Source of the DNA: Candidatus Tisiphia endosymbiont of Nemotelus nigrinus
Lineage (GTDB): Bacteria > Pseudomonadota > Alphaproteobacteria > Rickettsiales > Rickettsiaceae
Length of the DNA: 64,000 nt
Direction: 5' to 3'
Assembly: GCF_964026475.1 (NCBI RefSeq)
Contig: NZ_OZ032151.1
Span: forward strand, 186,001-250,000
Made by a program: the position numbers and the translations under genes. Shown here piece after piece: positions 49,931-58,585 of this stretch. Position 1 is the first letter of the stretch. Every line of letters begins with the position of its first letter. Below the pieces are notes generated by a model. The model was not told the origin of the DNA. It worked only from the letters and a program-made list of their open reading frames with translations, and did not search any database.

Positions 49931-50786
49931 GGTTCTGTGAAGTTTTCTAACGAAGCCATATAAAAGCTCCAACAAATTGCAAAAAAGACAAGAAAGCAGT
50001 AGCAGTTTTATCAAATCTCGAAAAAATTCGTCTAAAATGTTTAATTTTACCAAAAAAACATTCGATCGAATGACGTTCTTTATAGATATGTTTATCGTAC
50101 TCCCTTTGCTGTTTTCGGTTCTTTTTTGATGGAATAACAGCTATACAATTTTGCTCTTCAAGCTGCTCAATAAAAGCATTGCTATCATATGCCTTATCGG
50201 CAAGGAGCATAGTATTTTTAATATCTTTAACCAATGAGTTGGCTTGTGTAATGTCATGTCTTTGACCTGCAGTTAAAATAAACTTTAAAGGATTACCAAG
50301 AGCGTCAACTAAGGCATGGATTTTAGTAGTAAAACCTCCTTTACTACGCCCTAAAGCTTCTTGATCTTGGCTATCTTTTTTATAACCTGCTGAGCATGCA
50401 TGGGCACGAACTATAGTAGCGTCAATCATTGTTGATTCCATGTCAGGATTAGCTTGTACTTGCTCAAACAAATCGGTCCATATTCCTTTATTAGACCAAG
50501 TTTTAAACCTCATATGCACTGCTCGCCATGAACCATAAACACTCGGTAACAACCGCCATTGGCATCCTGAACGTGTTATGTACCATATTGCTTCAATAAA
50601 TCGTCTAAGCTTATCCTCATTTCTTGTTTTTATATCTTTTCTTTTTCTTAATATTTCAATAATTTGTTGCCATTCTCTGATTTTTATATGATAATTCATT
50701 CCGGTAGTGTTTTTGATTGTCTAAAATAGAAAATACACTACCTCTCCTTCTTTTTAATTTATTTTTTTACAAAACTTCACAGAACC
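49931..50786 (-). mobile_element. 856-bp IS5-family (IS427-type) element, copy 2
   Basis: Same ends and length as copy 1, flanked by TA (49929-49930 and 50787-50788). It is inserted directly beside the IS481 copy. The flanking sequences differ from copy 1, so it is an independent insertion. Confidence 0.93.
49947..50699 (-). CDS. IS5-family transposase (copy 2)
   Basis: A 250-residue protein with the same sequence as the copy at 43839-44591, including D93, D168 and E213. Two identical copies 6 kb apart could also recombine; both are in the same orientation, so recombination would delete the DNA between them. Confidence 0.93.
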   Translation of the reverse strand: MNYHIKIREWQQIIEILRKRKDIKTRNEDKLRRFIEAIWYITRSGCQWRLLPSVYGSWRAVHMRFKTWSNKGIWTDLFEQVQANPDMESTMIDATIVRAHACSAGYKKDSQDQEALGRSKGGFTTKIHALVDALGNPLKFILTAGQRHDITQANSLVKDIKNTMLLADKAYDSNAFIEQLEEQNCIAVIPSKKNRKQQREYDKHIYKERHSIECFFGKIKHFRRIFSRFDKTATAFLSFLQFVGAFIWLR

Positions 50787-50855
50787 TAGCTTCGATTTGT
50801 GATACCCTGCATTGTCGCATATTAGGCTCTGTGCAAAAAACTGTGTAAATTTCTA

Positions 50856-51015
50856 GACACTATTAACAAAGCTTATTTGATTGATGAATTAATGGATTTT
50901 TTAGCGAAAATTAATAAGATTTTTGCTGGAATAGTGTACCTATTTCAAAAAAATCTTGTAATTTGCAGCAAAAAAGACTTTATTCACCAACTAAATAAGC
51001 TTTGTTAACAATGTC
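50856..51015. mobile_element. 160-bp MITE with IS5-like ends, copy 2
   Basis: Ends GACACTATTAACAAAGC and GCTTTGTTAACAATGTC, flanked by TA on both sides. Nearly identical inside to 33150-33309. It directly precedes the transposase remnant that carries the matching terminal repeat. Confidence 0.88.
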
Positions 51016-51017
51016 TA

Positions 51018-51503
51018 ATGAATATAGTAATTACTGATAGCACAACCTTTAAGCTACACCGACATAGTGGTGGTTTAAAAGGGGGATGCCAAAGCAAAGG
51101 AAAAAGTAAAGGGGGAATGAGTACAAAGCTACATCTCGCCATAACTACAGCAGGGCATATAGTAGAAGGTTTTTTAACTGGTGGTAACAGGAATGATATT
51201 GCTGTAGCAGAGGAATTAACTGCAGATATTGTTGGATGTTATGTTCTACAAGTTCGAGGTTGTGATAGTAATAAGAATAGACAGAGCCTTGAATCTCAGA
51301 ATAATATTGCTGTTATCCCTGGTAGAAGAAATAGAAAAATAGAAATTGTTTATGATAAAGAAAAATACAAGCTTAGAGGAGCTATTGAAAGATTTTTTGG
51401 GAAAATAAAAGAAAATCGCAGGCTTGCTGTTCGATATAAAAAAGATGATCTTTCTTTCCTCTCTTTTATTGCTCTGGCTGCTATTAAATTACACCTTTGT
51501 TAA
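51018..51503 (+). pseudogene. IS5-like transposase, N-terminally truncated
   Basis: A 161-residue C-terminal DDE segment: ITDSTTFKLHRHSGG with the first Asp, then VRGCDSNKN where the second Asp is expected, and GAIERFFGKIKENRR with the Glu. The N-terminal domain is missing, because a MITE lies where it should begin. The stop codon is inside the right end CTTTGTTAACAGT (51496-51508), which matches the MITE ends. This is probably the remains of the parent element. Confidence 0.85.
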
Positions 51504-51550
51504 CAGTAATTATCTTTTATCTAAATTTTCAAAAAAATAAAAATATTTAT

Positions 51551-52501
51551 CTAAATAACAAAACAACGTTTTTGTTGAATAAGTTTATGGCATACTTCAA
51601 GTAGTTTACGCATGCATGCAACTATAGCAACCTTTTTAGGTTTAAAATTGTTAACAAGCCTATCATATAAAGCTTTCAAATATTGAAAACCATTTTTGAC
51701 ACCGTTTTTACCAGCCAATACCGCCATATATAAAGCATATCGTGGTATTTTTCTGCCACCTCTAATAAATCTTCGTCCTTGCTTATTACCACTATCACGG
51801 GCATAAGGAGCTATCCCTACAATTGCTGACAATTCATTACTACTATAATTTTTATTCCCTAATTCAGGTAAAAAACTAATTAGTTTTTTAGCTACGCATT
51901 TACCAATACCAGGCACACTCTCTAATATTTTTACCTTCTCTTTCAACTCTTCTGACTCATCTATTACTTCACTTAATTTTTTATCAAGCTCAGCTATTTC
52001 ATTCTGTAAAAATTTAATGAGCTTTTCTATACTCTTTTTATCAATACCATCAATACTATGATGTAGCCTCTTCTTTTCATTGCTAAGCATTAATACTAAA
52101 TCTTCTCGCCTTTGCTGATATCTCTTCAAAGTATCGGATTCAACTTGATATAAATAATTAGCTGAAAGCTGCATCTTATCGCCATAATATGCTAATTTAA
52201 ATGCGTCCTTCTTATCAGTTTTACACAAATTCACCGATTTACTAAATGAATTAAAGCTATATGTATTGACTTTATGTACCTGTTGTTTATTATTATACAA
52301 TTTTTGGCAAATATCCGCTTCATAACCTCCAGTAGGTTCACATACTATTAGCTTAATTTCTTGTTCTTTTGTTAATTTTATCAGTTCTTCATGCCCTAAC
52401 TTATCGTTGGAAAAACGATTATATATCGGTTTATTGTTAGACTCATATAAACATATATCTAACCATTTTTTACTTACATCTAGACCTATTATTTTACTCA
52501 T
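51551..52501 (-). CDS. IS110-family recombinase/transposase
   Basis: A 316-residue DEDD/serine recombinase. The RuvC-like half has D8 (GLDVSKK), E55 (VCEPTGGYE), D96 and D99 (TDKKDA). A central coiled coil follows, and the C-terminal Tnp_20 half has the VPGIGKCVAKKLI helix-hairpin-helix, IVGIAPYARDSGN with its serine, and the GRRFIRGGRKIPR block. All key residues are intact. It starts at ATG 52499-52501, preceded by GAAGGAGAT. A degraded leader plus 5' end copy is at 53938-54137. Confidence 0.93.
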   Translation of the reverse strand: MSKIIGLDVSKKWLDICLYESNNKPIYNRFSNDKLGHEELIKLTKEQEIKLIVCEPTGGYEADICQKLYNNKQQVHKVNTYSFNSFSKSVNLCKTDKKDAFKLAYYGDKMQLSANYLYQVESDTLKRYQQRREDLVLMLSNEKKRLHHSIDGIDKKSIEKLIKFLQNEIAELDKKLSEVIDESEELKEKVKILESVPGIGKCVAKKLISFLPELGNKNYSSNELSAIVGIAPYARDSGNKQGRRFIRGGRKIPRYALYMAVLAGKNGVKNGFQYLKALYDRLVNNFKPKKVAIVACMRKLLEVCHKLIQQKRCFVI

Positions 52502-52640
52502 GATATAATCTCCTTCATCTTATTGTGCAAGGCTGCTGTTTCCAGCACCTTCTGCAATTTGTTCAAAGCAAACTTTGTAAGAGGGTACTTATTCTGTTTA
52601 CGACTATTTCAGTCCAGTGTCTATCAAGTCACCCTCTTAC
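52502..52640 (-). ncRNA. Candidate IS110 bridge RNA / structured leader
   Basis: The region upstream of the IS110 transposase folds. TGTAAGAGGGT pairs with ACCCTCTTACA over an internal region of about 45 nt, and AAGGTGCTG-GAAA-CAGCAGCCTT forms a second hairpin near the start codon. The second hairpin is conserved in the remnant at 53938 with a changed loop. IS110-group elements encode a bridge RNA in this position; that this is one is inference. Confidence 0.4.
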
Positions 52641-52644
52641 AATT

Positions 52645-52675
52645 ACTTATATCATAATTTAAAGATATAAGTGTC
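52645..52675. repeat. Truncated mini-palindrome, copy 3
   Basis: ACTTATATCATAATTTAAAG followed by ATATAAGTGTC, then TA. It matches the 34-bp palindrome at 9675 and 26145 but lacks the first GAC and its TA, exactly at the proposed IS110 border. Confidence 0.75.
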
Positions 52676-52679
52676 TAGT

Positions 52680-52805
52680 TAGTTCCTTATGCATTTTATC
52701 TTGATTTAAATATGTTCTTTGTAAATAATCAAGTCCATATCTGAAAATTGACATTGCTTTTCTACCGTAGGCTTTCAATTTTATAGGTTTAATGGAATGT
52801 CTTCA
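52680..52805 (-). pseudogene. IS4-like transposase C-terminal fragment
   Basis: The reverse strand reads HSIKPIKLKAYGRKAMSIFR then YGLDYLQRTYLNQDKMHKEL, the typical C-terminal tail of IS4-type transposases. Upstream codons are out of frame and no catalytic part remains. The gap 52806-52906 holds nothing recognisable. Confidence 0.6.
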
Positions 52806-52906
52806 TTTGATGCTAATGAAATTGACATGTTTATTAAACCATTAATTCCCAGATTGCCCATTATTATATCATGTTAATCTTTTTGTCATGTACTGAGAAC
52901 ACACCA

Positions 52907-53764
52907 TTAACTATTAGTTGTAAGTAACTTAATTTGAGCTAGACACGTTGCCACGGCAGTCTCAGTTCGTAGAACATTCGCTCCTAGACTTATTGATAAA
53001 CTATTAGGTCTCAATGAAAGCATCTTAAGCTCATTTGGTGAAAAACCGCCTTCTGGCCCTACAATAACTGAAATATTTGAGTGTATACTCTTCTGCTTTG
53101 AAGAATTGGCTTCTGTAAATACTTGCGGGGCATATGTGTGCTCACGTATTAGCTGTACGCCTAGCATGCTCGCCCCTTGTTTATTGTCCTCATTCTTCAA
53201 GTCATTTGAGTATAATATAGGCATGATTTTTAATAATGTATTATTTTCATCTTCATTTTCATTAGCATATATTATGGAATTATCTATGTTCTGCTTGAGG
53301 AAAAGACTAAGTGATGTTAATGGCATAAGAATGGGTGGTATTAAACGTTCGGATTGTTCTGTAGATTCGATAATACATTTTATCAATCTTTGATTATTAA
53401 AATTATGGAATTGAGATCTTTCTGTGACTAATGGAATAATTTTTGTCACCCCAAGTTGTACAGCCATATCTATGGCATATAACATTCTATCACTTTTAAT
53501 AATCGATATCCCTAAAGTAAGGTCAGGTTCGATTATTACTTTTCTTAAAATGTTAGTAAGGTCAACACGTAAATTATTTTTTGTTATATCGGTAATTTGT
53601 GCTATAAATTCACCATCTATACCGTTAAAAATTCTAAAATGATCGCCAATTTTTAGTCTTAATACTGTTTTAAGGTAGTGACTATGATCTTCTGCAAGAT
53701 TTAACGAATAATTTTCAATTAGTTTGATATTACTATATATTCTATGCAGACGAGAAATTTTCAT
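52907..53764 (-). CDS. rsmE: 16S rRNA m3U1498 methyltransferase with RPE insertion
   Basis: SPOUT methyltransferase acting on 16S rRNA. The 285-residue product has the N-terminal PUA-like domain, the VTERSQF segment, and the SAM-binding knot VGPEGGFSPNELKML plus SLGANVLRTETAVA. It is about 40 residues longer than usual. Residues about 184-227, including EANSSKQK, are encoded by a palindromic element that entered in frame just before the knot. A truncated copy of the N-terminus lies at 37942-38142. Confidence 0.93.
   Translation of the reverse strand: MKISRLHRIYSNIKLIENYSLNLAEDHSHYLKTVLRLKIGDHFRIFNGIDGEFIAQITDITKNNLRVDLTNILRKVIIEPDLTLGISIIKSDRMLYAIDMAVQLGVTKIIPLVTERSQFHNFNNQRLIKCIIESTEQSERLIPPILMPLTSLSLFLKQNIDNSIIYANENEDENNTLLKIMPILYSNDLKNEDNKQGASMLGVQLIREHTYAPQVFTEANSSKQKSIHSNISVIVGPEGGFSPNELKMLSLRPNSLSISLGANVLRTETAVATCLAQIKLLTTNS
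53084..53213. repeat. Rickettsia-type palindromic element inside rsmE
   Basis: The ends TATACTCTTCTGCTTTGAAG and CTTCAAGTCATTTGAGTATA pair. The layout matches the copy in nuoG. It is read in the same relative frame and encodes EANSSKQK in both hosts. Confidence 0.92.
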
Positions 53765-53937
53765 AATTTTAACTTTTTCATTTACTTCAAAATATTATTG
53801 TAATAATTAAAACTATGTTTTGAGTAAAAATATATTATTAAAGAAAAAACAACAATAAAAAAAACTGACTCAAACAGAAGACTTACAAAAATAGAAGATA
53901 GTTTGTTTAAAACACTTCACAAAAAAGGTAATCCTTT

Positions 53938-54137
53938 AGGTTGCTGTGAACAAATTGCAGAAGGGGCTGGAAGCAGCAGCCTTGCAAAATAAAACGGAGG
54001 AGATTATATCATGAGTAAAATAATAGGTCTAATGTAAGTAAAAAATGGTTAGATATATGTTTATATGAGTCCAACAATAAACCGATATATAATCGTTTTT
54101 CCAACGATAAGTTAGGGCATGAAGAATTAATTTTTTT
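53938..54137 (+). pseudogene. IS110 5' fragment
   Basis: Contains the leader hairpin (AAGGGGCTGGAAGCAGCAGCCTT region), the GGAGGAGATTATATCATGAG start and the first 40 or so codons. A two-base loss in GGTCTAATGTAAG breaks the frame at codon 7. It stops after GAAGAATTAA. No other gene is visible in 53765-54339; a family B end (ATGCGTAAGGTG) lies near 54211. Confidence 0.85.
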
Positions 54138-54339
54138 ACAACCTCTACAGTCTGCGATAATGTATGACCATCATACGGATTGCCATGAAAAGACTTTGAC
54201 GCTAATATTATGCGTAAGGTGAATTAGTAATTAACGTTGTATTTTAATCTTAAACTACTATTTCTGAATTTATAATTGCTGCTAATATATTTATTAGACA
54301 GAGAACTTTGAACTACAGTTTGTAATCCTTAAAGTTAGT

Positions 54340-54416
54340 TGGTAGCGAGGGAGGGATTTGAACCCCCGACACGCGGATTATGATTCCGCTGCTCTAACCA
54401 ACTGAGCTACCCCGCC
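54340..54416 (-). tRNA. tRNA-Met (CAT), elongator type
   Basis: Reverse strand: GGCGGGG acceptor, D arm GCTCAGTTGGTTAGAGC, anticodon stem-loop GCGGAATCATAATCCGC with CAT, T arm GGGGGTTCAAATCCCTC, CCA encoded. The overall sequence fits the elongator tRNA-Met of alphaproteobacteria; an Ile(CAT) identity is less likely. Confidence 0.93.
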
Positions 54417-54442
54417 ATGATGGAAAGAGCCTCAGGAAGATA

Positions 54443-54471
54443 AGCTCTATTAAAATTTTGTTAATAGAGCT
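54443..54471 (-). terminator. Hairpin after the rplM-rpsI operon
   Basis: AGCTCTATTA and TAATAGAGCT form a 10-bp stem 12 bp downstream of the rpsI stop. No long T tract follows, so it may be a weak terminator or a processing site. Confidence 0.5.
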
Positions 54472-54482
54472 ATAGAAAAACT

Positions 54483-54959
54483 TTAACGTTTAGAGAACTG
54501 AGTACTTTTTCTAGCCTTATGCTTACCATATTTTTTCCGTTCCACAACTCTTGAGTCTCTAGTTAAGAAACCAGATTTACGTAAAATACTGTGAAATTCT
54601 GGAGCAATTTTATCAAGGGCTCTAGCAACACCATGTAATACAGCCCCCATTTGCCCTGACATTCCGCCACCTTTAACAGTACATATTATATCATATTGTC
54701 CAGAAGTTTTCGTTACAACAAATGGCTGTAAGAGAGATTTGGTATGAGCTTCACGAGTGAAATATTGCTCAACATTTTTGTTGTTAACAATTACCCTACC
54801 ACTACCACTTTTTAACCAAACTCGGGCAATTGCGTTTTTTCTTCTACCAGTACCATAAACTTTATTATCACTGTTTTCTACAGACGTTTTTTGCTTAACT
54901 AACTTACTATGAACTGTAGCGTTTTTGGTGTTTTCGCTTTGAAGCTTTAATGTTGTCAT
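54483..54959 (-). CDS. rpsI: 30S ribosomal protein S9
   Basis: Small-subunit protein whose C-terminal tail reaches the P site. The 158-residue product has [15 protein letters not shown], the [19 protein letters not shown] block and the basic tail ending [17 protein letters not shown]. The first 30 residues are an extension typical of rickettsial S9. It follows rplM after 6 bp in the usual operon. Confidence 0.97.
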   Translation of the reverse strand: MTTLKLQSENTKNATVHSKLVKQKTSVENSDNKVYGTGRRKNAIARVWLKSGSGRVIVNNKNVEQYFTREAHTKSLLQPFVVTKTSGQYDIICTVKGGGMSGQMGAVLHGVARALDKIAPEFHSILRKSGFLTRDSRVVERKKYGKHKARKSTQFSKR

Positions 54960-54965
54960 AATTCA

Positions 54966-55433
54966 CTATTTTTTATTCTTTGTATTTTTGCTTGCAAAAT
55001 CATAAAACTCTGGTTGTTGGGCTTCATGTGGGTGTTCATTTTCTGCATAGATATATAGGTTACTCATCTGCTTTGATCCCAGAACATTTCTTGTAATCAT
55101 TCTTTTTACAGAGAGTTTAACGACACGCTCAGGATACTTACCAGCCAAAATTTTTCCAGCAGTTGTATCTTTTATTCCACCCGGGAAACCAGTATGACGA
55201 TAATAAATTTTACCATCTTTAAGAGATGATTTTTTACCTGTTAAACAAATATGTTTGGCATTAGTTATTATTACATAATCCCCACAATCTAAATGAGGGG
55301 TAAAGGAAGGCTTATGTTTACCACGTAAGATTTTGGCTACTTCACTAGCAAGCCTACCTAATACAAGACCTTTAGCATCTATAACCCACCACTTCTTTTG
55401 AATTTGCGATGGTTTTGCAGAATAAGTTTTCAC
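54966..55433 (-). CDS. rplM: 50S ribosomal protein L13
   Basis: Early-assembling large-subunit protein. The 155-residue product shows [37 protein letters not shown] and HTGFPGGI. It begins with GTG at 55431-55433. First gene of the rplM-rpsI operon. Confidence 0.97.
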   Translation of the reverse strand: MKTYSAKPSQIQKKWWVIDAKGLVLGRLASEVAKILRGKHKPSFTPHLDCGDYVIITNAKHICLTGKKSSLKDGKIYYRHTGFPGGIKDTTAGKILAGKYPERVVKLSVKRMITRNVLGSKQMSNLYIYAENEHPHEAQQPEFYDFASKNTKNKK

Positions 55434-55588
55434 GTTATATATCTTTATTAATTACAATTATACTTGGAAATAGCACAAGAATTACTGTTGCCATTTCCCA
55501 ATCTGAGCTATATTAAATAGCATTATAACTAGTGTTTTGTCAAGATAAATGTACAATATATTAAATTAGGGCGATTTAAAAGTCACGA

Positions 55589-56140
55589 TTAATGGTAGAA
55601 TAAGCAGTTCAATGTAATAATGCCATTTATAGTGCAGATGAAGCTTTTAAAACGTAAACTATCCTTTAAATCTTTTTTGTTAAGTTTTCCTGCAAAATAC
55701 TGATTTAACTTGTTCTTTTGTACTTCATCTAATAATTTTGTATCTTTTGTTGTATATTGCTTTAAATAGCTATGATTAACAAATAATTTTATAACTTGAC
55801 TTCTTATCTCCTCTTCTATTTCTTGGTAACTACTACCTTTTACATCTTTAAGATTTAGCAAAATCACAGGAAATTGACCTTGACGCTTCATTGCACTTGC
55901 ATTACTTGCAATTTTTAAGGATTTTAGCTCTTTAGTTTCGTCAAAACCTAAATCTACTTCACCCCCGATAAATAACTTGTTATTTACTCTACCCTCTTCG
56001 GGTAAAGGTATACCTCTTTCATCTACTTCTATCTTAAAGAATTTCTAGAGCATACTCATATTCAAACCCTTACCCCACCGTCCTGGTCTAGTGATAAGGA
56101 TTACTTCTCCACTATCTTCTAATAATTCTTTAATCAATTG
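55589..56140 (-). pseudogene. AAA-ATPase-like / PD-(D/E)XK family protein, N-terminal remnant
   Basis: The reverse strand reads KELLEDSGEVILITRPGRWG with a Walker-A-like loop, then KGLNMSML, a TAG, KFFKIEVDERG, and after about 40 more codons FPVILLNLKDVKGSSYQEIE. This is the order of the AAA-ATPase-like family (PF09820 type: TRPRRFGKTLNMSML and YPVIFLNFKDV). A TGA precedes the first codons, the amber codon splits the ATPase loop region, and a family C repeat end (55568-55602) cuts off the rest. Such families often sit in mobile or defence-like DNA. Confidence 0.75.
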
Positions 56141-56283
56141 TCATGTTAATTTCATTATGTTAGAAACATATTATAAACTTTATTAAGGAATAATAGCACA
56201 AACAAACTGGCCTAGCGAGTATATTTATATAAAATAAATTTCTTAAATCACAATGATACCATACAAGACTAAAGGATTATAAG

Positions 56284-57117
56284 CTACCAGCGTACTTCTG
56301 GGGGCAGAGACATTAATATTGCTTCAACATTACCGTCTGTCATTAAGCCAAATAATGTCCCACGGTCGTATAATAAGTTAAACTCAACATATCTGCCACG
56401 ACGCACTAATTGATAATCTTTTTGCTCTTTGCTCCAAGGTAGAAACATTTTTGTTCTAACAATTTCAGGATATATTGTTAAAAATGCTTGTCCTACATCT
56501 TTAGTAAAAGAAAAATCATTATTAAAATTTCCAGTATTTAAATAATCATAAAATATACCTCCTACTCCTCTTGGTTCATTTCTATGTTTTAAGTAAAAAT
56601 ATTCATCGCATTGTTTTGCAAATTTAGGATAATAATTCGGATCATGTTTATTACAAGCTTGTTTAAAAGCAGTATGAAATTTTGCCGTCTCATTTTCATC
56701 CGGATAAAATGGCGTCAGGTCACCACCACCGCCAAACCAACGATTAGCAGTTTCAATATAGCGAGTGTTGAAATGGGCTGCCGGCACTAGTGGAGAAGTA
56801 AGGTGAGCTACGATAGAAATACCAGTAGCAAAAAATTTCCTACTATTCTCCGTACCAGGTATATTTTTACTAAATTCTGGAGATAATTCTCCAAAAACTG
56901 TAGAAATATTCACCCCAACTTTCTCAAATAAGTTACCACGCATTACAGACATCACTCCACCACCACCGCTTTTTCTATCCCAGGGTGTTCGTATGAATTT
57001 TGCAGGTACTAAACCTTTCATCTCACTATATTCAAGCTCTATTTTCTCTAATTCGCTACATACTTGATCGCGTAAATTACTGAACCATGTTATCGCCCTT
57101 TCTTTATTAGTTATCAT
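56284..57117 (-). CDS. hemF: Oxygen-dependent coproporphyrinogen III oxidase
   Basis: Converts coproporphyrinogen III to protoporphyrinogen IX in haem synthesis, using oxygen. The 277-residue product shows WDRKSGGGGVMSVMRGNLFE, the HFNTRYIETANRWFGGGGDL block with the conserved His/Arg, EPRGVGGIFYDYLN and RRGRYVEFNLLYDRGT. Complete and of usual length. Supplies haem for the respiratory chain whose complex I genes are also in the window. Confidence 0.96.
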   Translation of the reverse strand: MITNKERAITWFSNLRDQVCSELEKIELEYSEMKGLVPAKFIRTPWDRKSGGGGVMSVMRGNLFEKVGVNISTVFGELSPEFSKNIPGTENSRKFFATGISIVAHLTSPLVPAAHFNTRYIETANRWFGGGGDLTPFYPDENETAKFHTAFKQACNKHDPNYYPKFAKQCDEYFYLKHRNEPRGVGGIFYDYLNTGNFNNDFSFTKDVGQAFLTIYPEIVRTKMFLPWSKEQKDYQLVRRGRYVEFNLLYDRGTLFGLMTDGNVEAILMSLPPEVRW

Positions 57118-57185
57118 ATTTTTTTAGCCATTTATAGTATACTCCAAAATTTTCTTCCACTAAGACTTTTTAAAAAATAATTTTT

Positions 57186-58520
57186 TTATATTGAATGTCT
57201 ATATTCTGTCTTATGTTTTGCTTGTTGAACTCTAGGTAGAGAAGCGTCCTTATTGTTACCGTTATTATGTTGCTGACGACATATAATATTTCCTATATCT
57301 TTTACGGTATCTTTCTGCTTCATTAGCTGTAATGCTTGCGTATAAATGTCCTTCTCCGGTGATTTTGCTATAATTTTCTCTAATTTTGCTTCAACTCTTT
57401 CTCTTATTTGTTGTTTATCTTGATCAGTTGCCTGTTTGCCAATTTTATCAACGGTCAATTGATCAATGAATTTATCCATCTCATTATTAAACGATATTAT
57501 ATCTTTATTGTTAGTTAAAATATCTTTTGTCGATTGCATTATTTTATATTTATCAGCTTTTGTCAGTTCCTGAGCAGGCTTTGGGTCAAAAATAATACCA
57601 CCCATTCTCTCGGCAATTACTTTTCGAACCATTTGCTCCCTGCCTTTTTTATATATTTCATCAAGCTCATCCCTAGCTGATTTAAGATATTTTAGAGTCT
57701 TGTAATCAATAGCACGGTTTTGTTTTTTTCTTGTAATTGCCCCTGTATCTTGTTCTGCAACTTCAACCGTTATTGAATAATCTTCTACATGCTGTTCAAG
57801 GGTTTTGTTTTTACTAACTATGATTGTTTTATTCTCTTCGTTAGTAAGATTATCTCTTATTGCTTTGCTACTCTGAGCATTTTTAACAAAACGTGGGTGG
57901 AGGTTTGGTATTTTCCCTTTATTAGATGCTGGTAACAAATGTTGTTCCAAATTCTTAGGATCAAGATTTGACATAGTATTTAAATCCTGAATACTAAAAG
58001 TAGCACAGCCAAATTTAGATGTTTGTATACCACCATCAAAGTATATATTAGTATCAATCTTAACTGATTCAGCGATATCTAATATACCCCAAAAATGATA
58101 CAGATGATTTTTCAGACCAGCAGCATCGGTACAAAATAATTTTATAGTATCACCATCAGAATCTATCTGAAGAGGTGTGCTATGATGTCCTTTTGTTTGC
58201 AGAATAAGGTCATAGTGACATGGTTGTTTAGAGTCGTATTTTTGTTGCACTACGGCTTTAAGCTTGTTTAGACTATCTTGATTCGTAATTAATACAGGTT
58301 GGTAATTTATGCCATGTTCTGCCCGGGCATTGGATTTTGCTTGAAGTGCTAAAGCAATTTCTTCTGGATGCATTTGATCTCCAGGCTTTAACAGTTCCAT
58401 TTGCTCTGTAGTAGCGTGTTTATCCTTGTTGATTCTCAAATCGTCTATAATAGCAATTTTTTTTTCTACCAATGCTATCTTTGCATCTAAACTCTCCTTT
58501 AATTCTCTATAACTTGGCAT
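57186..58520 (-). CDS. YopJ/C55-like effector candidate with coiled-coil tail
   Basis: The ATG at 58518-58520 follows GGGGGA by seven bases and gives 444 residues; the frame is open 51 bp further upstream. A candidate His-Asp-Cys triad lies at H113 (KGHHSTPLQ), D132 (LFCTDAAG) and C172 (TSKFGCATFSIQD). The H-to-D spacing of 19 equals that in YopJ (H109/E128), and the Cys sits in a Gln-x(n)-GC-xFS context as in C55/CE-clan enzymes. YopJ-type proteins acetylate host kinases or cleave ubiquitin-like modifiers. Residues about 260-400 are charged and probably coiled coil. No homologue is named; the assignment rests on these motifs. Confidence 0.55.
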   Translation of the reverse strand: MPSYRELKESLDAKIALVEKKIAIIDDLRINKDKHATTEQMELLKPGDQMHPEEIALALQAKSNARAEHGINYQPVLITNQDSLNKLKAVVQQKYDSKQPCHYDLILQTKGHHSTPLQIDSDGDTIKLFCTDAAGLKNHLYHFWGILDIAESVKIDTNIYFDGGIQTSKFGCATFSIQDLNTMSNLDPKNLEQHLLPASNKGKIPNLHPRFVKNAQSSKAIRDNLTNEENKTIIVSKNKTLEQHVEDYSITVEVAEQDTGAITRKKQNRAIDYKTLKYLKSARDELDEIYKKGREQMVRKVIAERMGGIIFDPKPAQELTKADKYKIMQSTKDILTNNKDIISFNNEMDKFIDQLTVDKIGKQATDQDKQQIRERVEAKLEKIIAKSPEKDIYTQALQLMKQKDTVKDIGNIICRQQHNNGNNKDASLPRVQQAKHKTEYRHSI

Positions 58521-58585
58521 ATATAATTCCCCCATAGTGTTGTTAAACGTAGAAAATGACGGGCAGATCACTAAAATCTTAACGG

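Larger units (their letters stand above)
51509..52645 (-). mobile_element. IS110-family element
   Basis: Contains an intact IS110 transposase and about 140 bp of structured leader. AATTA occurs at both proposed borders (about 51509-51513 and 52640-52645), compatible with a short duplicated core. The left border truncates the IS5-like end and the right border truncates a 34-bp mini-palindrome, so the element entered a junction of two palindromes. The borders are estimates. Confidence 0.7.
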
